Shown one piece after another: positions 16,882-26,207 of a stretch of DNA of 64,000 nucleotides. Source of the DNA: JASMHC01 sp964453855 (GTDB lineage Bacteria; Pseudomonadota; Alphaproteobacteria; Rhodobacterales; Rhodobacteraceae). The notes beneath the pieces were generated by a model. The model did no database searches. It was not told the DNA's origin and saw only the letters and a list, made by a program, of their open reading frames with translations. Each line of letters begins with the position of its first letter. The stretch's first letter is position 1. A program made the position numbers and the translations under genes. The stretch covers positions 1-64,000 of the forward strand of contig CAYVRN010000004.1 of the NCBI GenBank assembly GCA_964453855.1. The letters run 5' to 3'.

Positions 16882-17289
16882 ATGCCAAGTGGGTATCTAG
16901 TCAATTTAGGAGATGCAGTCCTTGATTCAGGGGACACCATTGACACGACATCTCGCCAGTTTAGTACGGATAGCACGTTAGGCATTGGAACTTGGACTTT
17001 TACGGCCACACAAGGGCAAACGACGACTACGGCTACTGAAACTGGCGTTTTCTATCTAGCGACAAACGGAAGTGTTTACTTTGTTCCGGACGGTGGCAAA
17101 GTAAACGGATTAGTATCGGCTACAGCAACAACAGTCCCATCCTACAACAACACTGACGGTATTATTTTCGGGACTGACGCCGGAGAACTGATCGACACCG
17201 CCTATACCGATAGTGACGGTGACGCCATCGACTCGGGGCTTGGAGGTGGGGCCAGCGGACTAGATGACAGCGTCCAGGGGCGGTGGTGA
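16882..17289 (+). CDS. N-terminal fragment of RTX/Hint protein, cut off by frameshift
   Basis: This 135-codon frame encodes the N-terminus typical of Roseobacter Hint-domain RTX proteins (YLVNLGDAVLDSGDTID, then IIFGTDAGELIDTAYTDSDGD). It ends DDSVQGRW-stop at 17289. The following sequence continues the same protein in the +1 frame. Removing one G from the run GGGG at 17277-17280 would restore a single protein of about 944 residues (to 19717). It is therefore the 5' piece of the next entry rather than a gene of its own. Confidence 0.65.
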   Translation: MPSGYLVNLGDAVLDSGDTIDTTSRQFSTDSTLGIGTWTFTATQGQTTTTATETGVFYLATNGSVYFVPDGGKVNGLVSATATTVPSYNNTDGIIFGTDAGELIDTAYTDSDGDAIDSGLGGGASGLDDSVQGRW

Positions 17290-19717
17290 TGACACCGTTC
17301 TTGCCGGTCAGGGCAATGACACGGTTTACGGCGGTTGGGGCGCCGATTCGATTTCTGGCGGCGACGGGGCCGATGTCATCTATGGCGATACCGGATCGAC
17401 CGGCAGCTCTTCCACCGAAGTGTTTCAATGGTCATCAGTCGGCGGCGACAAAACAGATGTCTCGAATGGCTTCACCCAGACCGTTGGGAATATTGATGTC
17501 ACAGTTGCCTATCTTAACGCCGGCAACGCGCCAAAATTCGCGATCGAAACCTCTGACACCATGTACACGGCATCCGGTGAAAGCTTCAGCAGCAACTCGG
17601 CTGTTGCAATCGGAGGCAACGGAACCGGAGACCCTTCGCGGACAACGATCACCTTTGATGCAGCTTCGGGGTCTGGCCTGACCAATGAAACGCAGAACGT
17701 CTCGTTTCGCCTGAACGACATTGACGTCTCGAACGGCGGCATGCCCGACACGGTGACCGTCACAGCCTATGACGCCGCCGGAAACGAGATTGCGGTCACG
17801 CTAACCGCCGCCGGAAATGACACGATCTCTGGCAATACCATCACCGCCGGGGCAACTAAGGAAACCGCTGCGGATCAGAATGGATCGGTTCTAGTTGAAA
17901 TTGCGGGGCCGGTACACCGTATTGATATCGACTTCCAAAACGGTGACGTGTCGCAACAACTGATTTACATGACCGATATCGTCTTTGGTACGACAAGTGG
18001 TGAAGGCGGTGCCGACACGATCGACGGCGGCGCGGGCGACGATATCATCTACGGCGAAGACGGCAGCGATAGTCTGTTGGGGGGTGACGGCAACGATACG
18101 ATCTACGGCGGCGCAAATAATGCAGCAACTCTAGCGGCATCGGAAAACCTAAGCTGGTCGTCGCAAGCTGCAGATGGCACCGATGCCAGCGCTGGCTTCA
18201 CCCAGTCTACTGGCACGATGGACGTTACCGTGGATATCGTGGATGACGGCACGCTGAGCGCGGCCCAAATTGAATCCACTGACACCACTTATGTCGCATC
18301 AGGCGAAAGCTTCAGCGCCAACTCCAGCCTGTATCTAGTCGGTTCCGGCGGCACTGGCGGCACAGCCACCACGACCCTGACCTTCGATGCCTCAACCGGA
18401 TCAGGCATGACGAACCAGGTGGAAAACGTCAGCTTCCGCCTGAACGATATCGACGCGGCGTCCGGCAGTTGGGAAAATATCGTCACCGTCACCGCGCTGG
18501 ACGCCGACGGTAATAGCGTTGACGTCACAATCACTGCCGATGGCAATGATACGGTGTCAGGTAATACCATCACCGGCGCACAGTCCGGCGACTCACAAGA
18601 CAGCGCCCAAGGTTCGGCCCTGGTCAATATCGCGGGACCGGTCCACTCGATCTCGATCAGCTATTCTAACGGAGATGTGGCTACTCAAACCCTTTGGGTT
18701 TCGGATGTGCATTTCGACACCATTCCGGACACAGGCGATCAGTCTGCCGACGTGATCGAAGGCGGCGCGGGACTTGACGTTCTGTACGGAGAAGGTGGCA
18801 ACGACACCATCACTGGCGGCCTTGATGCCGACACCTTCTACGCTGGCACCGGCGACGACACCATGTACTTGGCTCAGGGCGACACTGCTTGGGGCGGCGC
18901 GGGCGACGATCTGTTCATCATTTCTGACACTGGCGAGCTCAGCACTGCCACCATCACCATCGATGGCGAAGAAGATGCCGAAACGCTGGGCGACACGCTT
19001 GATCTGAACAAGCTTGTTGACCGAAACACGCTGAATTACACCGATGATGGCACCGGAACCTTCAGCGGCACTGCGACCCTTTTCAGCGGGGCGACACTGA
19101 ACTTCTCGAACATCGAGAACATCATTTGCTTCACCCCCGGCACACTGAGTGATACGCCGGACGGTCCGAAAGACGTTGATCTTCTGGTCGAAGGCGATCT
19201 GGTTTTGACCGCAGACGACGGCGCCCAACCCATCCGCTGGATCGGCCGCCGCTCGGTTCAGGCGATGGGTGATCTGGCCCCCGTCACTTTCGCCCCCGGC
19301 AGCTTGCCGGGGCTAACGCGCGCACTTTCGGTCTCGCCGCAACACCGCATGCTAATATCGGGTCCCGAAGCCGAGCTATTGTTCGGTGAATCCGAAGTTT
19401 TTGTCGCCGCAAAACATTTGCTGGACTTGCCCGGCGTCAGCCGGAGCCCGTCAAAAGTAACAACTTATATTCATATCATGCTAGATCGCCATCAAATCCT
19501 GACGGCACATGGCGCGGGCACCGAAAGCTTCTATGCAGGTGACGAAGGGCTTGAAAGCGTCAACCCCCGCTGCCGCGAACGGATGTATGCCACCTTCCCG
19601 CATCTAAAGGATAATCTTGACGCTTACGGCGACACCGCCCGCCCCTGCCTAAAGGCTCACGAAGCGCAATTGCTGGTCGCGACTCTTGCACCCATGCCGG
19701 TTGCGCTGGCCGCTTAA
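17264..19717 (+). CDS. RTX (calcium-binding) protein with C-terminal Hint domain
   Basis: The main part of a large secreted-type protein. RTX nonapeptide clusters (GGxGxDx pattern) occur at nucleotides 17282-17393, 18001-18118 and 18742-18930. Between them lie two homologous domains of about 190 residues (17420-17990 and 18142-18730), each with SGESFS-NS, VSFRLNDID and a closing IAGPVH segment. The end is a Hint (hedgehog/intein) domain starting at the Cys of CFTPGTL and containing LSVSPQHRML and the DRHQILTAHG motif; such domains can self-process. The true N-terminus is in the preceding fragment. The nominal ATG at 17264 is just the first in frame. Confidence 0.85.
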   Translation: MTASRGGGDDTVLAGQGNDTVYGGWGADSISGGDGADVIYGDTGSTGSSSTEVFQWSSVGGDKTDVSNGFTQTVGNIDVTVAYLNAGNAPKFAIETSDTMYTASGESFSSNSAVAIGGNGTGDPSRTTITFDAASGSGLTNETQNVSFRLNDIDVSNGGMPDTVTVTAYDAAGNEIAVTLTAAGNDTISGNTITAGATKETAADQNGSVLVEIAGPVHRIDIDFQNGDVSQQLIYMTDIVFGTTSGEGGADTIDGGAGDDIIYGEDGSDSLLGGDGNDTIYGGANNAATLAASENLSWSSQAADGTDASAGFTQSTGTMDVTVDIVDDGTLSAAQIESTDTTYVASGESFSANSSLYLVGSGGTGGTATTTLTFDASTGSGMTNQVENVSFRLNDIDAASGSWENIVTVTALDADGNSVDVTITADGNDTVSGNTITGAQSGDSQDSAQGSALVNIAGPVHSISISYSNGDVATQTLWVSDVHFDTIPDTGDQSADVIEGGAGLDVLYGEGGNDTITGGLDADTFYAGTGDDTMYLAQGDTAWGGAGDDLFIISDTGELSTATITIDGEEDAETLGDTLDLNKLVDRNTLNYTDDGTGTFSGTATLFSGATLNFSNIENIICFTPGTLSDTPDGPKDVDLLVEGDLVLTADDGAQPIRWIGRRSVQAMGDLAPVTFAPGSLPGLTRALSVSPQHRMLISGPEAELLFGESEVFVAAKHLLDLPGVSRSPSKVTTYIHIMLDRHQILTAHGAGTESFYAGDEGLESVNPRCRERMYATFPHLKDNLDAYGDTARPCLKAHEAQLLVATLAPMPVALAA
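17277..17280 (+). other. Single-base frameshift site in a G4 run
   Basis: CCAGGGGCGG: deleting one G gives DDSVQGGGDDTVLAGQGNDT, the expected continuous RTX sequence. It is either an assembly error, a recent mutation or a slippage site. Confidence 0.7.
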
Positions 19718-20487
19718 GCGGAAAGGCGCATTCCGCTGCGGCTGCTAGCGAACGCGCGCACCGCTTCCCCGAACGCCTCAAACAGCGGACGCGAGACTGG
19801 ATCATGCGCTGCATTGTATTCCGGATGCCATTGGACGGATAGAGTGAACCCCGGAGCATCCTTGATATAAAGAGCTTCTGGCGTGCCATCAGGGGCATGT
19901 CCATCGACAACCACACGATCGCCCGGCCGTTTGATGCCCTGACCATGCAGCGTGTTGGTCATCACCTCTTGCGCCCCGAACAGTTTGTGGAACACACCCC
20001 CTTCAGAAAAAGTCACGCTGTGTCGCAAGGCAAACTTTTCCTCGATCGTGCCATTCGGTGGCATCCGGTGATTCATACGCCCCGGAAGATCGCGGATTTC
20101 AGGGTACAGAGACCCGCCCATGGCAACGTTGACCTCTTGGAAACCGCGACAAATGCCAAAAAACGGCTGCCCGCGCTCAACACAGGCGCGCACAAGCGGC
20201 AAGGTCACCGCATCACGGCAGCGGTCCTGATCGCCATGCGCTTCGGTGTGATCCTCGCCATACTCGCCCGCAAAGACATTCGGACGCCCGCCGGTTAGCA
20301 GAAAGCCGTCACAGCGCTCCATCAGTTCCTCAACAGTCACCAGACGCGGATCAGAGGGGATCAACAATGGCAGACAACCTGCCACCTCGGCCACGGCGGC
20401 CGAGTTCATCGTACCGCCCGCATGGGTCGGGTATTCATCGTTGATCAGATGATGGTTGCCAATAATTCCAACGACAGTTCGTGACAT
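19714..20487 (-). CDS. Gamma-glutamyl-gamma-aminobutyrate hydrolase family (PuuD-like)
   Basis: A 257-residue class I glutamine amidotransferase-like hydrolase. The nucleophile elbow FGICRGFQEVNV carries the Cys, with LTGGRPNVF before it, and SVQWHPEYNA gives the catalytic His-Glu. It presumably cleaves a gamma-glutamyl amide; in E. coli PuuD acts in putrescine breakdown, but no other puu genes are here. GAGGAC precedes the ATG at 20487. Its stop overlaps that of the convergent RTX gene inside the palindrome CCGCTTAAGCGG (19710-19721). A terminator separates it from the GlcG-like gene. Confidence 0.87.
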   Translation of the reverse strand: MSRTVVGIIGNHHLINDEYPTHAGGTMNSAAVAEVAGCLPLLIPSDPRLVTVEELMERCDGFLLTGGRPNVFAGEYGEDHTEAHGDQDRCRDAVTLPLVRACVERGQPFFGICRGFQEVNVAMGGSLYPEIRDLPGRMNHRMPPNGTIEEKFALRHSVTFSEGGVFHKLFGAQEVMTNTLHGQGIKRPGDRVVVDGHAPDGTPEALYIKDAPGFTLSVQWHPEYNAAHDPVSRPLFEAFGEAVRAFASSRSGMRLSA

Positions 20488-20535
20488 GGGGTCCTCGCGT
20501 TCATTGCGTCCTACATAGTCCATCCCATGCAAATG

Positions 20536-20560
20536 AAAAAGAGGGCACGAAGCCCTCTTT
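20536..20560 (-). terminator. Intrinsic terminator after the GlcG-like gene
   Basis: On the minus strand GAGGGC, loop TTCGT, GCCCTC, then TTTTT. It follows the GlcG-like gene by about 25 bases. Confidence 0.88.
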
Positions 20561-20585
20561 CAAATCATCGACGGCCTGATCTGTC

Positions 20586-21014
20586 TTAGATCACACCCGC
20601 CAGACCGGCGGCTTCAACCCCGGCAAGACCTGCGATCGCGTCGTTGTCCGAGGTATCACCGGTCACACCAACAGCGCCGATGATCCGATCACGCTTGTCT
20701 TTAATCAAAATGCCGCCCGGCACCGGAATGACCTGCCCGCCATAAACGCCGTTCAGAGCTTGCATGAAATAGGCCTGCTCTTCTGCGCGTGCTTTTTGCG
20801 CACTGCCCGACATGCCCAGCATCACCGCGCCAAAGGCCTTGCCGTGGGCAATAGCGAAGCGTCCGGGGGCGGCTTCATCTTGACGCTCAAACGCTTTTAC
20901 ATTTCCACCCGCATCCAGAACAACAACTGACAAAGGCTTGAGCTCCATCTCGCGCCCCTTTTCGATTGTTTTGCGAATAATCGTTCGCGCTTTACGCAAT
21001 GAAATCTCAACCAT
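20586..21014 (-). CDS. GlcG/HbpS-like (DUF336) protein
   Basis: A 142-residue GlcG/HbpS domain protein: SLRKARTIIRKTIEKG at the start, LSVVVLDAGGNVKAFERQD, VIPVPGGILIKD and IGAVGVTGDTSDNDAIAGLAG. The family includes haem-binding HbpS and the GlcG of glycolate operons. Malate synthase G lies immediately upstream, as glcG and glcB adjoin in E. coli, so a glyoxylate/glycolate link is plausible. The ATG at 21014 matches the family N-terminus; an upstream in-frame ATG would only add intergenic repeat sequence. Confidence 0.88.
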   Translation of the reverse strand: MVEISLRKARTIIRKTIEKGREMELKPLSVVVLDAGGNVKAFERQDEAAPGRFAIAHGKAFGAVMLGMSGSAQKARAEEQAYFMQALNGVYGGQVIPVPGGILIKDKRDRIIGAVGVTGDTSDNDAIAGLAGVEAAGLAGVI

Positions 21015-21021
21015 GTGCCCT

Positions 21022-21073
21022 GCCCTTCTTTTGTCCCGAAATATCCTCGGGGGTGAAATTGCCCCGAAGGGCA
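21022..21073 (-). repeat. Dispersed 3' element, variant copy
   Basis: Read on the minus strand: hairpin TTGCCC-TTCG-GGGCAA (21058-21073), then CCCCCGAGGATATTTCGGG and ACAAAAGAAGG. It is a diverged member of the family (GGATATTT instead of GAGTATTT), downstream of glcB. Confidence 0.5.
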
Positions 21074-21075
21074 AA

Positions 21076-21096
21076 GAGGGGGCAGAAAGCCCCCTC
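21076..21096 (-). terminator. GC-rich hairpin after glcB
   Basis: GAGGGGGC, loop of five, GCCCCCTC: a perfect 8-bp stem 14 bases past the glcB stop, followed by only TTT on the minus strand. It could attenuate or end transcription between glcB and the GlcG-like gene. Confidence 0.5.
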
Positions 21097-21109
21097 ATCA
21101 CCTAGCAAA

Positions 21110-23251
21110 TCACAATGAAGCCTTGTACTCAAGACGTCGTGCGTGAAGCACGGGCTCGGTATACCCCGAGGGCTGGGTTCGCCCCTTGAAGACCAGATCA
21201 CACGCGGCCTGGAATGCGATACCGTCGTAGTCTGGCGCCATCGGTTTATATAACGGATCGTCCGAATTCTGCCCGTCCACGACTTCCGCCATTTTCCGCA
21301 TCGCTGCCATGACTTCTTGGGCATCCACTACCTCGTGGTGCAGCCAGTTGGCGATATGCTGGGCTGAAATCCGGCAGGTTGCGCGGTCTTCCATCAAACC
21401 GACATCCGCCAGATCAGGTACTTTTGAACAGCCAACCCCCTGATCAATCCAGCGCACCACATAGCCCAGGATACCCTGAGCGTTGTTCTCGAGTTCGCGG
21501 GTAATCTGATCCTTTGACCAACGACGATAAGTCGCCAGCGGGATATCCAGTAGCGTGTCCACGTGGGCGCGACGTCCGCCTGCCTTGAGTTTGGCCTGAA
21601 CCGCGAAGACATCGACCTTATGATAATGCAGCGCGTGCAACGTGGCCGCCGTCGGCGAAGGCACCCAAGCGCAGTTCGCGCCCGCTTTGGGGTGCTCGAT
21701 CTTCTGTTCCAGCATTGCGGCCATCATATCCGGCATGGCCCACATACCCTTACCGATCTGGGCTTTGCCGCTCAGGCCGCATTCCAACCCGATGTCGACA
21801 TTGCGGTTTTCGTAGCCGCCAATCCACGCCTTGCGCTTGATAAAGTCTTTGCGGCTGAACGGACCAGCCTCCATGCTGGTGTGGATTTCATCGCCGGTGC
21901 GATCAAGGAAACCTGTGTTAATGAATGCCACACGGCTTTTCGCAGCGCGGATGCATTCCTTAAGATTCACCGAGGTTCGGCGCTCTTCGTCCATGATCCC
22001 GATCTTTACAGTATTATCGGGTAGTCCAAGAAAACCTTCGACCGAGCGGAAGATCTCATCGGCAAAAGCAACCTCTTCGGGGCCATGCATTTTGGGCTTC
22101 ACCACATAAACCGAACCATGCACCGAGTTCCCGCTACCGCGCTGCAGGTCGTGCATCGCAATCAGCGTGGTAATGGCAGCGTCCATCAGACCTTCGTAAA
22201 TCTCGTCACCTTTGCGGGTCAGGATGGCGGGATTGGTCATCAGGTGGCCGACGTTCCGCACCCACAACAGCGCGCGACCCTTCAAAACTTTTTCCGAACC
22301 ATCTGGCGCGCAGATGACTTTGTCGTCATTCAGGCGGCGCGTGATTGTCTGGCCACCTTTCTGGAGCGTAGCTTCCAGATCGCCCTTCATCAGGCCAAGC
22401 CAGTTTGAATAGGCCAAAACCTTGTCTTCGGCATCCACACAAGCAACCGAATCTTCGCAGTCCATGATCGCCGAAACAGCACTTTCCAGCACCACGTCGG
22501 CAAGCAATGCTTGATCGCGGCTGCCGATCGGATGGGCGCGATCAAAGACCAACTCAACGTGCAGCCCATTGTTGACAAGAAACACACTGTCCGGAGCTTT
22601 GGGATTGCCGGTGTAGCCAGCGAATTTCGACGGATCGACCAAGGGCTTGTCGTCAATCAACAACTGACCGCTCTGAACGTGATAGCGGCTCACATCACAG
22701 TGGCTGGTACCCTCTATCGGGAATGCCTCATCCAGAAAAACCCGCGCACGTCCGACAACCCGTGCGCCGCGACCGCGTTCGAACCCACCCGCTGGCGGTT
22801 GGCTTCCCATCGCATCGGTTCCGTAAAGCCCGTCATAAAGGCTGCCCCAGCGCGCATTGGCGGCATTCAAAGCGTAGCGGGCATTGGTGATCGGTACCAC
22901 CAGTTGCGGGCCGGGCACGCTGGCGATTTCAGGATCAACATTGGTTGTATCAATCTCGAAGTCATCGCCTTCGTCCAACAGGTAGCCGATCTCGGTCAGA
23001 AAGGTTTTATACGCCTGATGATCATGCGGCTTACCGCGGTGATCCTTGTGCCAGTCGTCAATCTGGGTTTGCAGGTCTTCTCGCTTTTGCAAAAGAGCTT
23101 GGTTTTTAGGCCCCAAATCATGTGCAAGCGAAGAAAGCCCCTGCCAGAATGTGTCTGCAGCCACGTTCAAGCCGGTCAAGGCTTGTGTTTCGATGAAAGT
23201 TGCCAGTTCTTCAGCTACCTGAAGGCCGTGACGTTCCACGCGGTTTGTCAT
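21110..23251 (-). CDS. glcB: Malate synthase G
   Basis: A 713-residue single-chain malate synthase G, which condenses glyoxylate and acetyl-CoA to malate. Recognisable blocks are GYTGNPKAPDSVFLVNNGL, the acidic DCEDSVACVDAEDK, GSVYVVKPKMHGPEEVAFA, FINTGFLDRTGDEIHTSME and GKGMWAMPDMM. Length fits the G isoform. AGAGGA precedes the ATG at 23251; an upstream ATG would add ten unconserved residues. The adjacent GlcG-like gene suggests use in glycolate/glyoxylate metabolism. Confidence 0.97.
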   Translation of the reverse strand: MTNRVERHGLQVAEELATFIETQALTGLNVAADTFWQGLSSLAHDLGPKNQALLQKREDLQTQIDDWHKDHRGKPHDHQAYKTFLTEIGYLLDEGDDFEIDTTNVDPEIASVPGPQLVVPITNARYALNAANARWGSLYDGLYGTDAMGSQPPAGGFERGRGARVVGRARVFLDEAFPIEGTSHCDVSRYHVQSGQLLIDDKPLVDPSKFAGYTGNPKAPDSVFLVNNGLHVELVFDRAHPIGSRDQALLADVVLESAVSAIMDCEDSVACVDAEDKVLAYSNWLGLMKGDLEATLQKGGQTITRRLNDDKVICAPDGSEKVLKGRALLWVRNVGHLMTNPAILTRKGDEIYEGLMDAAITTLIAMHDLQRGSGNSVHGSVYVVKPKMHGPEEVAFADEIFRSVEGFLGLPDNTVKIGIMDEERRTSVNLKECIRAAKSRVAFINTGFLDRTGDEIHTSMEAGPFSRKDFIKRKAWIGGYENRNVDIGLECGLSGKAQIGKGMWAMPDMMAAMLEQKIEHPKAGANCAWVPSPTAATLHALHYHKVDVFAVQAKLKAGGRRAHVDTLLDIPLATYRRWSKDQITRELENNAQGILGYVVRWIDQGVGCSKVPDLADVGLMEDRATCRISAQHIANWLHHEVVDAQEVMAAMRKMAEVVDGQNSDDPLYKPMAPDYDGIAFQAACDLVFKGRTQPSGYTEPVLHARRLEYKASL

Positions 23252-23333
23252 GATCAATCCTCTGCATACAAATGTGCACAATTCTCGTCTGACCTAGCGC
23301 AAAAGTTTCCTATCGGCAACATTTCCGGTCAAT

Positions 23334-23528
23334 TTACTTAACCAGATCAGGTGAATGACTTTCAAATTTCTCCGAAGGAACTCTGGTCTTTTTCAGCTTT
23401 CGGCATTTATTGCTGCAATAGCGCACCTGATCCCAGACAGATGCCCATTTACGTCGCCAGACAAATGGGCGGCCACAGCCTGCACAGCTTTTCTCTGGCA
23501 AATCCGACTTCTTCCGCATACGCGCCAT
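23334..23528 (-). CDS. DUF2256 small zinc-ribbon-like protein
   Basis: A 64-residue protein of the DUF2256 type: KSDLPEKSCAGCGRPFVWRRKW, then RYCSNKCRKLK. The two Cys pairs (CAGC and CSNKC) form a probable zinc site. GGAG is well spaced for the ATG at 23528; an ATG two codons earlier is too close to it. It lies divergently beside pepN with a 130-base gap. Function is not known. Confidence 0.85.
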   Translation of the reverse strand: MARMRKKSDLPEKSCAGCGRPFVWRRKWASVWDQVRYCSNKCRKLKKTRVPSEKFESHSPDLVK

Positions 23529-23657
23529 TCGCATTTCTCCGACATTGAAACAGATTCAACAGCTACCCTCTCGACTTCCAAGAAAAGGATTGGCATCGTG
23601 CCGCCTGATCTTCGGAGAGATAGCGCCGAACGAACCAATTCAAGCCTGAGGACCCGC

Positions 23658-26207
23658 ATGAAAGACGCAACCCCACAGACCATTTATCTGGCCGACTACA
23701 TGCCATTTGGCTGGACTGTTGAAGATGTCCACCTGACGTTCAGCCTGTCACCAAACGCCACTCGGGTCAAAAGTCGCATCCGCTTTGCGCCCAATTCCGC
23801 GGGCGACCAGTCAGCGTTTTTCCTGCATGGGGAACAATTGGCCTTGGTCTCAGCGGCAATTGACGGGCACGCGGTCCAACCCGAAATATCGGACAAGGGT
23901 CTCACCTGCGCAGTTCCTTCTGGCGCTTTCACTTGGGAAGCCGAGGTTGAAATTGATCCCGCCGCCAACACCAGCCTTGAGGGGCTTTATATGTCAAACG
24001 GCATGTACTGTACCCAGTGCGAGGCCGAGGGCTTCCGCAAGATCACCTATTACCCTGACCGTCCCGATGTGATGGCCCCGTTCACCGTGCGCATCGAAAG
24101 TGATTTGCCGGTGCTGCTGTCAAACGGCAATCCCCTGTCCAGCGGCGCAGGCTTTGCAGAATGGCAAGACCCATGGCCCAAACCGGCCTATTTGTTTGCA
24201 TTGGTGGCAGGAGAGTTGATCGCCCATCCCGACAGATTTATCACCAAGTCGGGCAAAGAGGTGGCTTTAAACATCTACGTCCGCCCGGGTGACGAAGATA
24301 AATGCGACTTTGGCATGGGTGCGCTGAAACGGTCGATGAAATGGGACGAAGACGTCTATGGCCGCGAATACGACCTGGACATCTTCAACATCGTCGCAGT
24401 TGATGATTTCAACATGGGTGCGATGGAGAACAAAGGGCTGAACATCTTCAACAGTTCCTGCGTTCTGGCCAGCCCTGAAACCAGCACCGATAGCAACTTT
24501 GAGCGGATCGAGGCGGTCGTCGCGCACGAATACTTCCACAACTGGACTGGCAACCGTATCACCTGCCGCGACTGGTTCCAGCTTTGCCTGAAAGAAGGCC
24601 TGACCGTGTTCCGCGACCAACAATTCACTGCCGACATGCGCAGCGAACCCGTGAAGCGCATCACTGACGTTCTTGCCTTGCGCGGACGTCAGTTCCGCGA
24701 AGACAACGGCCCGCTGGCGCACCCCGTTCGGCCCGAAAGCTTTGTCGAGATCAACAACTTCTACACCGCCACGGTCTATGAAAAAGGGGCCGAGGTCATC
24801 AACATGCTGAAACACCTTGTCGGGGACGAGGCCTATTATAGAGCGTTGGATATGTACTTTGACCGTCACGACGGCGACGCCGCGACGATCGAGGACTGGA
24901 TCAAGGTGTTCGAAGAGACGACGGGGCGCGACCTGACGCAGTTCAAACGCTGGTATTCTCAGGCTGGCACCCCGCGCCTTACAGTTAGCGAAGATTACTC
25001 AGACGGAACCCTGACCCTGACGTTCCGCCAACATATCCCGCCCACACCAGGACAGGAGCAGAAAGACCCGCGCGTCATTCCTATTGCCGTCGGACTTTTG
25101 GGTCAAAACGGCGATGAGGTGCTTCCGACCCAGATTCTTGAAATGGATCAAGAGGAGCAGAGCTTTACCTTCGAGGGATTGTCGTCAAAACCCGTTGCCT
25201 CGATCCTGCGTCAGTTCTCGGCCCCCGTGATTCTTGAGCGGCAGATGGACAACCCCACCCGCGCTTTCTTGCTGACCCACGACACCGACGCCTTCAACAA
25301 ATGGGAAGCAGGGCGCGACTTGGCCAAAGACAGTCTGCTGCGGATGATCCGTAGTAATGAAGCGCCTGATGGCGCCTATCTTGACGCCATCGCACATATG
25401 CTACGCGACGACGGCCTAGACCCGGCCTTCCGTGCATTGGCACTTGGACTACCCAGTCAGGACGATCTGGCGCAATCGCTATACGACAGCGGCAGCTCGC
25501 CTGATCCTATGGCGATCTGGACCGCGCATGAAACCATGAAACAAGCGATGGCGGAACATCTGCAAGATACCCTGCCCCGCATCTACGACGAAATGCAGAC
25601 AGAAGGGGCCTATGAGCCAGACGCAGAGCAGTCAGGCAAACGCGCCCTTGGCAATGCGGCACTGGCCTTATTGACCCGCCTGGACAGTGGCGTGCAGGCC
25701 CGCAAGCAATATGCTGAGGCAGACAATATGACCCAGCAATTGGCTGCCTTGTCCTGCCTGCTGAACGCCGAGGACGCAGACGCCGAGCTTGCTGCCTTCT
25801 ATAATCAATGGCAACACGAGCGTCTGGTGATCGACAAATGGTTCGCCCTGCAAACCAGCTTGGCCAATCCCGCAAGCGCCGCACAGGTGACGCAATCCCT
25901 GACCGCGCACGCCGATTTCAACCACCTGAACCCCAACCGGTTCCGCGCCGTCTTTGGTGGGTTCGCCATGAATACCGCCGGCTTCCATCACGCCACCGGT
26001 GACGGATACGCCTTGCTGGCCGACTGGTTGATCAAGCTTGACCCTGCCAACCCGCAAACCACAGCCCGCATGTGCAGCGCGTTCGAAACTTGGCGCCGCT
26101 TCGATGAAAACAGGCAAACGCTGATCCGTGAACAGCTTGAGCGCATCAAGGCCACCCCCGACTTGTCGCGGGACACAACAGAAATGATCTCAAGAATTCT
26201 AGGATGA
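23658..26207 (+). CDS. pepN: Aminopeptidase N (M1 family)
   Basis: An 849-residue M1 zinc aminopeptidase. The exopeptidase motif GAMENKGLNIF and the zinc motif HEYFHNWTGNRI (HExxH with downstream Glu in LKEGLTVFRDQ) are intact, and the C-terminal helical domains are complete, so it matches E. coli PepN in length. It removes N-terminal residues from peptides in the cytoplasm. The frame is open far upstream, but TGAGGACCC before the ATG at 23658 and the conserved start of the family (IYLADYMPFGW) fix the start. Its stop overlaps the next start (ATGA). Confidence 0.96.
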   Translation: MKDATPQTIYLADYMPFGWTVEDVHLTFSLSPNATRVKSRIRFAPNSAGDQSAFFLHGEQLALVSAAIDGHAVQPEISDKGLTCAVPSGAFTWEAEVEIDPAANTSLEGLYMSNGMYCTQCEAEGFRKITYYPDRPDVMAPFTVRIESDLPVLLSNGNPLSSGAGFAEWQDPWPKPAYLFALVAGELIAHPDRFITKSGKEVALNIYVRPGDEDKCDFGMGALKRSMKWDEDVYGREYDLDIFNIVAVDDFNMGAMENKGLNIFNSSCVLASPETSTDSNFERIEAVVAHEYFHNWTGNRITCRDWFQLCLKEGLTVFRDQQFTADMRSEPVKRITDVLALRGRQFREDNGPLAHPVRPESFVEINNFYTATVYEKGAEVINMLKHLVGDEAYYRALDMYFDRHDGDAATIEDWIKVFEETTGRDLTQFKRWYSQAGTPRLTVSEDYSDGTLTLTFRQHIPPTPGQEQKDPRVIPIAVGLLGQNGDEVLPTQILEMDQEEQSFTFEGLSSKPVASILRQFSAPVILERQMDNPTRAFLLTHDTDAFNKWEAGRDLAKDSLLRMIRSNEAPDGAYLDAIAHMLRDDGLDPAFRALALGLPSQDDLAQSLYDSGSSPDPMAIWTAHETMKQAMAEHLQDTLPRIYDEMQTEGAYEPDAEQSGKRALGNAALALLTRLDSGVQARKQYAEADNMTQQLAALSCLLNAEDADAELAAFYNQWQHERLVIDKWFALQTSLANPASAAQVTQSLTAHADFNHLNPNRFRAVFGGFAMNTAGFHHATGDGYALLADWLIKLDPANPQTTARMCSAFETWRRFDENRQTLIREQLERIKATPDLSRDTTEMISRILG

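Noticed and set aside
17282..18930. Periodic GGCGGC...GAC sequence that could suggest a CRISPR array or satellite
   Set aside because: The period is about 27 bases within one reading frame and encodes RTX nonapeptides; there are no spacers of constant length between identical repeats.
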